From Escallonia rubra (lineage: Eukaryota > Streptophyta > Magnoliopsida > Escalloniales > Escalloniaceae), in assembly GCA_033065855.1 (NCBI GenBank), contig JAVXUO010000628.1, positions 1 to 64,000 on the forward strand: a stretch of 64,000 nt of DNA, read 5' to 3'. The notes beneath the pieces were generated by a model. The model did not search any database, was not told the origin of the DNA, and saw only the letters and a program-made list of their open reading frames with translations. A program made the position numbers and the translations under genes. Below are positions 59,401 through 64,000 of this stretch, piece after piece (the stretch's first letter is position 1; each line of letters starts with the position of its first letter).

Positions 59401-61186
59401 GTTTAACGTAAATGAGATGGTAAGATATCACTTCAAACCTTATCATAATAAAGTGCGGCATATTATAATCTATAAATAAATGGCAGTCAAACTTTCCTTC
59501 AACCTTTTTATGGTGGTCAAACTGAACCAAAAAAAATGTCCTATAATTTGCCTTTTCTAAAACTAGGTTCACCCCAGAGAAATAGAAGGTAAAAAACAGA
59601 AAAGTAGCAAACTTCAAACAACACCACCAATTAGCATAACCTTTTAGAACTAGCTACTTCATATTTTTTGTCGGCTTAAATTTTTGCAAATTCCTCAAAT
59701 TGGATTTGAACATGTCAACATTAACTTAAATCTTCGCTTCTGCCCTAATTTGACTTGTCAAACAATGGTTATTTGGTTGGTAATCATTATATAAGTTCAA
59801 AGCAAAGTTCAGATGGTCATACTTCATCATAAAAGTTGCAAAAAGTAAAAGGGGAAAAAAAATAAGAAACGGATGGAGTGTGTTATTTCGAATGCTACAT
59901 CAAACTGTACTTGTGCATAAGCAAGCTATAATTCAAAACATTCTAGAACACAATACCTTCACCAATCTTTGAACACATTAATAATCATTCCATCCGTGAC
60001 TTGTGAACCAAGAAAATATAAAAGCAGCAAAGTAAGTCACAAATTCCCAATCTCATTTCAATCACACATCTTTATACATATTTATACAGAGTAGCCCCAG
60101 TGACTGATAATCAGGAGCATTTGTGGTAACGAAAACCTCCAAAAGAATGGAAATAATATTCCTACATTTTACCAAACAGGACCTAGGTATAATAAACCTA
60201 AAACACGTCAATAAAATTACCTTTCATAACCAGACATTACTAGAATTTGTTAAGTTATTACACTCTCTTCAACTCACTATCCCTAATAACTAAGCAACGG
60301 ATGAGCAACAAAAGCTGAAATCAAACTGTACAGCTTCATATGCAAAGCGTTGATTCAAGAACACTCTAGACATCACTCCATCGTTTAGTTTATCAACAAA
60401 GTAGCAGTGACAATAATACTAAACTAAGCAACAATAATACTCCCCAGTTTCATAACTTTTATTCTCTTTGACTACTTACTGCTTCTAGTATAAGATTTGA
60501 GAACTACACTAATTAAGGATCAAATGAGAATTGTTTAAAAAATAATGAGCAAATTCAACGAGTCAATGGTTACGAGTTCGATTCTACAAAAAGTCTAAGG
60601 CTGAGTCAATTACGAAAACAAGGGACTCAAAAGCAAAAAAGTCATATTTTACGATAACGAAACAAAATCTTGAGAATCGCACATTAATATAATATCGATA
60701 AGCAAATAGAGTAGTCTCACATTACATCGGAACCAAACAGGACCCATGTTTAGTCAACTTAAAACACAAATATATCCATTCATACAAGTTCGTAATATAC
60801 TTATCTACGCAGATTTCTAGTATACATTTTGAACATCTACACATTGAATCAAATTTGAACTACACTAATTAGGGATCAACATAGGAAAGTCAAAAGGCGA
60901 CAAGAATTATGAAACGGAGGGAGTAGAAGCAAAACAGAGCGACACCTTTGGTGACTAGGGCTTTGACGCGAACGTCGACGTGGAAGTAGGAGGCACGTCC
61001 GGTGGAGAGCGCGTGGGAGAGGAACGAGTCGTGCTCGGAGGGACCGAGTTGGAGGGACTGAGCGGAGTCGGCGACTCGGACGGTCCAGTTGCCGAGTTCG
61101 AGGAGGCGGTGAACGAGGTGCCTGCCGACGAAGCCCCGGCCGCCCAAAACGACGCAGGTCCGTAACTGATGATCGTCGACCGGCAT
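50475..61186 (-). CDS. 3BETAHSD/D: 3beta-hydroxysteroid dehydrogenase/decarboxylase-like protein with reticulon domain
   Basis: Twelve exons: 61186-60946, 58413-58312, 58211-58078, 57968-57798, 57417-57301, 57210-57131, 55939-55741, 54098-53981, 51939-51765, 51218-51062, 50863-50797, 50692-50475. They total 1779 bases and keep frame at every GT-AG junction, giving 592 residues. Residues 11-25 form the NAD-binding loop (GGRGFVG). LLTCALRPSNVFGPGDKHLV and SDFTYVENAAHA are typical of the 3beta-HSD family that acts in sterol C4 demethylation. Residues about 388-565 are a reticulon domain (ADILLWRDEKISFTYFLALV, then two hydrophobic hairpins and VYEQYEEEID), placing the protein in the ER membrane. 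It resembles Arabidopsis At2g43420/At2g26260 (RTNLB20/19). Trp164 stands where the SDR Tyr (YxxxK, Lys168) is expected. Introns hold MITEs, but no coding lesion is seen. Confidence 0.93.
51765..51939 (-). other. Exon 9: first reticulon hairpin
   Basis: Encodes VADILLWRDEKISFTYFLAL and the first long hydrophobic hairpin, ending GYSLFPSKV. The acceptor is TGCAG before TTGCAGACATT; a second AG six bases inside could give a two-residue shorter form. The donor is GT|GTAAGT. Confidence 0.85.
52104..52457. mobile_element. MITE in intron 8, TIR CTATGTTACATGGACT
   Basis: CTATGTTACATGGACT at 52106 and its reverse complement AGTCCATGTAACATAG ending at 52453, about 350 bp apart. It contains GTGTCCGACAC motifs like those at the left end of the window. 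The ends resemble the ATGTTGCTCGGACTCTTC hAT-type MITE family of eudicots. No target duplication was fixed. Confidence 0.65.
52889..53717. mobile_element. hAT-like insertion in intron 8
   Basis: An 8-bp direct repeat CAGGATAT at 52889-52896 and 53710-53717 bounds a segment whose ends carry inverted TGAAGCA...GGGTGCGG and ACCCGCACCC...TGCTTCA. A CT-rich, gene-like fragment lies inside (53390-53560). It is non-autonomous and spliced out with the intron. Confidence 0.6.
54621..55494. mobile_element. Stowaway-like element in intron 7
   Basis: The left end CTCTCCGCATCCCAAAGATA and the right end, reversed, CTATCTCCATCCAAGAAATA are similar inverted termini, each flanked by TA. At 874 bp it is long for a MITE and holds a GCCTCCTTCAACCACC repeat block (54810-55000). 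Confidence 0.65.
58411..58600 (-). repeat. Tandem duplication of the intron 1 acceptor block
   Basis: A unit of about 98 bases (GCTGCATAAAAGTAAAACAT through a (GA)n run) is present twice, at 58413-58510 and 58511-58600. Each copy contains the acceptor TTTTACTTTTATGCAG on the minus strand. Only the copy nearest exon 2 is used in the gene model. Confidence 0.8.
60440..60923. mobile_element. Stowaway-like MITE in intron 1
   Basis: The left end CTCCCCAGTTTCATAACTTT and the right end, reversed, CTCCCTCCGTTTCATAATTC are inverted copies, both flanked by TA, 484 bp. CTCCCTCCGT is the typical Stowaway terminus. The right end lies only 22 bases from the exon 1 donor. Confidence 0.8.
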
Positions 61187-61380
61187 TTACCCTTTTTCTC
61201 TCTCCCCCTCCCTCCCTCTGAATTCTTTTTAGAGAGAGAGAAAAGGTTGGATTGAGAAAGATGGACTGCGGGGTGCTTTTTGGAGAAAAAAGGTGAGCAG
61301 TTGTTGGCGCCTAAAACAAGAAAACGTTTCTTTTGGGTGGGCCAGGGCCCAAGAATCAAGATTTTGCACCTAATGGATTA

Positions 61381-61410
61381 TGACGTCATTAATGATGGAT
61401 TATGACGTCA
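61381..61410. promoter_or_regulatory. Two TGACGTCA sites upstream of the dehydrogenase gene
   Basis: ATGGATTATGACGTCATTAA occurs twice in tandem (22-base period), placing two perfect TGACGTCA palindromes at 61381-61388 and 61403-61410, about 195-225 bases upstream of the ATG. TGACGTCA is the classic binding site of bZIP (TGA/CREB-type) factors. A GGGCCAGGGCCCA stretch at 61340 (site II-like) lies between them and the start codon. Confidence 0.6.
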
Positions 61411-63618
61411 TTAAGGAAAAAATAATGGACTAACAAAATTTGAGAAAAAGGAAAAAGGTATTATGTTTTACCCATTGCAATTTTTACTAGATTGATGAAG
61501 TCTAGTAAAATCAAGACGCAGGCACTCATATTTTGCGCACGCGGGACCAATGTGATAGTCCAACGAAAGTGCATTTTTCAAGTCAAAGACATTTAACTTT
61601 AAGTTTATACTGTTTTGAAGTTTTGTAACGACATACTCTTTTAGTTCAACAAAAAATGAGTATTTTTTCTTTCTTTTACTGTCCTAAATTAATTGTTCAC
61701 TTTCTTTTAGGATATTAGTTTTTTCTATCCTTCTAACATTGCCCTTTTGGTTAGTTTATGAAAAATAAATGAAGCCTACGCCCTAACGATGAATGTAGTA
61801 CTTCTAATTTTTGGAAAATCAAATCACTTCAACTCTCTCTTGAAACTTTGTGCAAGTTAACCTTTGTCAATTTTTGTGGGACATAGGGAATATCTTATAT
61901 CGTCGGCTTTACTTGATCTTCTAAGTAAAAAAATTCATTCTACAAAGTAAAAATTTTCAAAACATTAAGCTCGTAAACCAAATAGCTCAATGACCGGGAT
62001 TTAACGGCTAATGTGAGAGATCAGACAATTTTAACTTTAACATACTACATATTGCTACGTCTCATGTGCAAGAAATTTATTTTCTAAAAAAGATTTTTTA
62101 GATTCTACTCAGATTGAAATGCTGTAACACGATTTAAGCGTTGATTTAATTGGTACTGATTATTTTTAATTCGAATTATTAACTATTCCTCAACTCGAGA
62201 TTAACGTGGAGCACACTCAAAAAAAAAAATCCACGTCTAGGACTACCCGTAACTTACATCAATGTGTGAGTTGCCTTCTTATAGAGTTCGTTATTTTTCT
62301 AGACATACTTCTCGTTAAAGATTTCTTTCTCCGTTCCCCTCTAATTTAATACTTTTATTTGTTTATGTCACGATTACTTTATCTCATATAATCATTAGTA
62401 GTTTTTTTTTTAACTTTAAAATGTCTATTTTCATATGGTATTATATTTGTTCACATCTTTGTCGCTAAAATAGTTATATTTTGTCGTTCATGCACTTTTT
62501 AGCGATCAAACAGGAGTATAAAACTGTAAAGTCTGAAAATAGACGTTCACTTACTTATAAATGTATAGAGATTATCTTTTGTACTTAAGGTGGAAAAAGC
62601 CTCGTTCTCATGTCAGGATATACAGGGAGCGGTGGTAGGTGCACAAAATCTTATCGGTTGAGACTTTCTAGCTTATAAGGGAAATTCTTTATTTTTTTTA
62701 TTTTGATAAATAGAAGAATGACACTAATAATATAGGTTATGTAGCTTTTTCAATTGCTTAAGGGCAACACAAATCGCTAATAGGTCACAACATAAACCGT
62801 GACTTTATATAACGAATGAACATCAATGTACAGGTCAAGTTGATAAAAAGACTACCTAATAAGTCCCAGACAAATTACAATTAGGTCAAAGCAAAGGATA
62901 TCATACATTTTAATCAAACGCGTAGTATATTTGTCAAAAATCTACAGGGTTTACAAGTAATACTGGAACCTTGTGGATTCAAAAAAAATCAGAAAATAAC
63001 ATCAAGGTTTACCTTTATGGGTCCAGCTAAATCAAATCATACATTTATATTTTCTTTCTAATCAAACAAGAAGAGAATCAAACCGGACATGAGCTAGCTC
63101 CCTCCAATTGGCACACCTTGGTTCTTTCCTTCAAAGAGCAATCAGAATAGTCATCCGATTTGGTATCAAAAACCCTACAACATCATTCACTCTCATTCTG
63201 ACTCGCACATTCACTGTTACAACAACTTTGACCGTAAAAAGACGTTCAGCTGCATCAATAACAAAAGACGCCTCATAAAAAACCATGACCATTAGCAAAG
63301 CACGGGAGTTATGCAATTCAAACCCTGAAGAAATCGGAGGGGAGGCGCCAGTGCGTCACCACCAAAAGGTACCACAAACCCTACACTGCGCCATTCAAGC
63401 AACCACCTCCACACACGACTACCCCGCCAAAAACAACCCAACTTAAATATCTAACCTAGGTCCACAAACACCAAACAATCACCACTCCAACAACTAAAGT
63501 GCAGCTCTAATAAACGGGGGAAGGACAAACCCACCTAGCCTAGAAGAAGGGAAGGGGGGTGGATAGGGTGGGCAGCTCTATCAACAACTGGGGTAGAAAA
63601 TACTTACACATATATGAG
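61411..63618. other. Intergenic region right of the gene
   Basis: AT-rich DNA. No coding region could be supported. The 61-residue minus frame at 63131-63316 has no family features. A possible small MITE at 62333-62518 (CTCCGTTCCCC... with a reversed CTCCTGTTTG end) is weak. Confidence 0.45.
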
Positions 63619-64000
63619 TAGACCTGGCAAACGGGTCGATCCGCGCGGATACGGGTAATACCCGGGCGGATCCGGGTAAAACCGGGTCGGGTAATTTATA
63701 CCCGGGTTTTTCCGGGTACGAATATCTGGGATCCGTACCCTACCCTTGCGGGTAGGGTATTACCCGCGGGTAAGTTATTAAATTTATAAATTTTTTTTAT
63801 TTACATATTTTTCTCAGAAAACTTTTTTTTTTTTTTTTGGTTATCACAAAGATTCCACCACATTAATCTCAACTCCCAAATTTCCTAACACAACAAGATC
63901 ACGGTTCTGTGCATGAAACTTTTAAGAACACAAAGTCTAAATGAAGAACAAATTCGTTCGACCCATAAGGATTAAAGTAGATCTGAAAAAAAAAATATGT
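63619..64000 (+). mobile_element. hAT-like element cut by the window edge
   Basis: Starts TAGACCTGGCAAACGGGTCG, followed by ACCCGGGTTTTTCCGGGTAC repeats. This is the same terminal sequence family as the element at 47581-48685. Its right end is outside the window. Confidence 0.75.

Noticed and set aside
61..64000. tRNA, rRNA or snoRNA genes
   Set aside because: No tRNA cloverleaf, A/B box pair or rRNA core was noticed on reading both strands; a tRNAscan-SE run would be needed to exclude them fully.

Overview
The window is plant nuclear DNA, most likely from a eudicot. The evidence is spliced genes with GT-AG introns, Arabidopsis-type (TTTAGGG)n repeats, plant-specific domains (plant mobile domain, B3, FAR1/MURA, reticulon fused to a sterol dehydrogenase) and dense nested transposons. 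I cannot name the species from sequence alone. The only gene that reads as intact lies near the right end. Nearly everything else is transposon or transposon-captured sequence.

Layout. 1-1440: GTCCGACAC fold-back repeats, a TTTAGGG-rich tract with a short perfect telomere-type array, and 26-base repeats. 1798-3102: CACTA-type subterminal repeats enclosing a copied hAT transposase fragment. 4149-6645: a decayed hAT transposase (BED finger, DUF659, dimerisation domain). 6807-18918: a 12.1-kb Mutator-like element (MULE) with about 275-bp terminal inverted repeats, set in an AT microsatellite. It carries a FAR1/MURA transposase with three stops and a frameshift, a captured B3-domain gene, two divergently transcribed small ORFs that are homologous to each other and that I do not recognise, and a spliced plant-mobile-domain plus ULP1 (C48) protease gene. 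A palindrome built on GTCCGCTATAC is scattered through its terminal repeats and interior. 19000-26190: mostly anonymous AT-rich DNA with a Stowaway-like MITE, a copia gag scrap and a Ty3/gypsy gag-protease-LTR remnant.

26195-38550: a minus-strand Ty1/copia element of Sirevirus type with an env-like ORF and a perfect CCAAG target duplication. It is split by a 3.4-kb solo LTR (perfect TATGC duplication) and by the 3' part of a second copia element. 38771-49627: a related long LTR in the opposite orientation (perfect TGAAC duplication), itself split by a truncated Tat-type Ty3/gypsy element. The gypsy element carries an antisense gene with its own TATA box and two introns that encodes a second, unrelated-looking plant mobile domain protein. 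A hAT-like non-autonomous element interrupts its integrase.

50475-61186 (minus): a 12-exon gene for a 592-residue 3beta-hydroxysteroid dehydrogenase/decarboxylase-like protein with a C-terminal reticulon domain. The exon phases join perfectly. Its introns hold several MITEs, a hAT-like insertion and a duplicated splice-acceptor block. Two tandem TGACGTCA sites lie about 200 bp upstream. The window ends inside another hAT-like element.

Relations: two transposons of different classes (MULE and Ty3/gypsy) each carry a plant mobile domain gene. In both, and in the MURA and env-like frames, many stops look like C-to-T changes of Gln, Arg or Trp codons, as expected of methylated, silenced elements.
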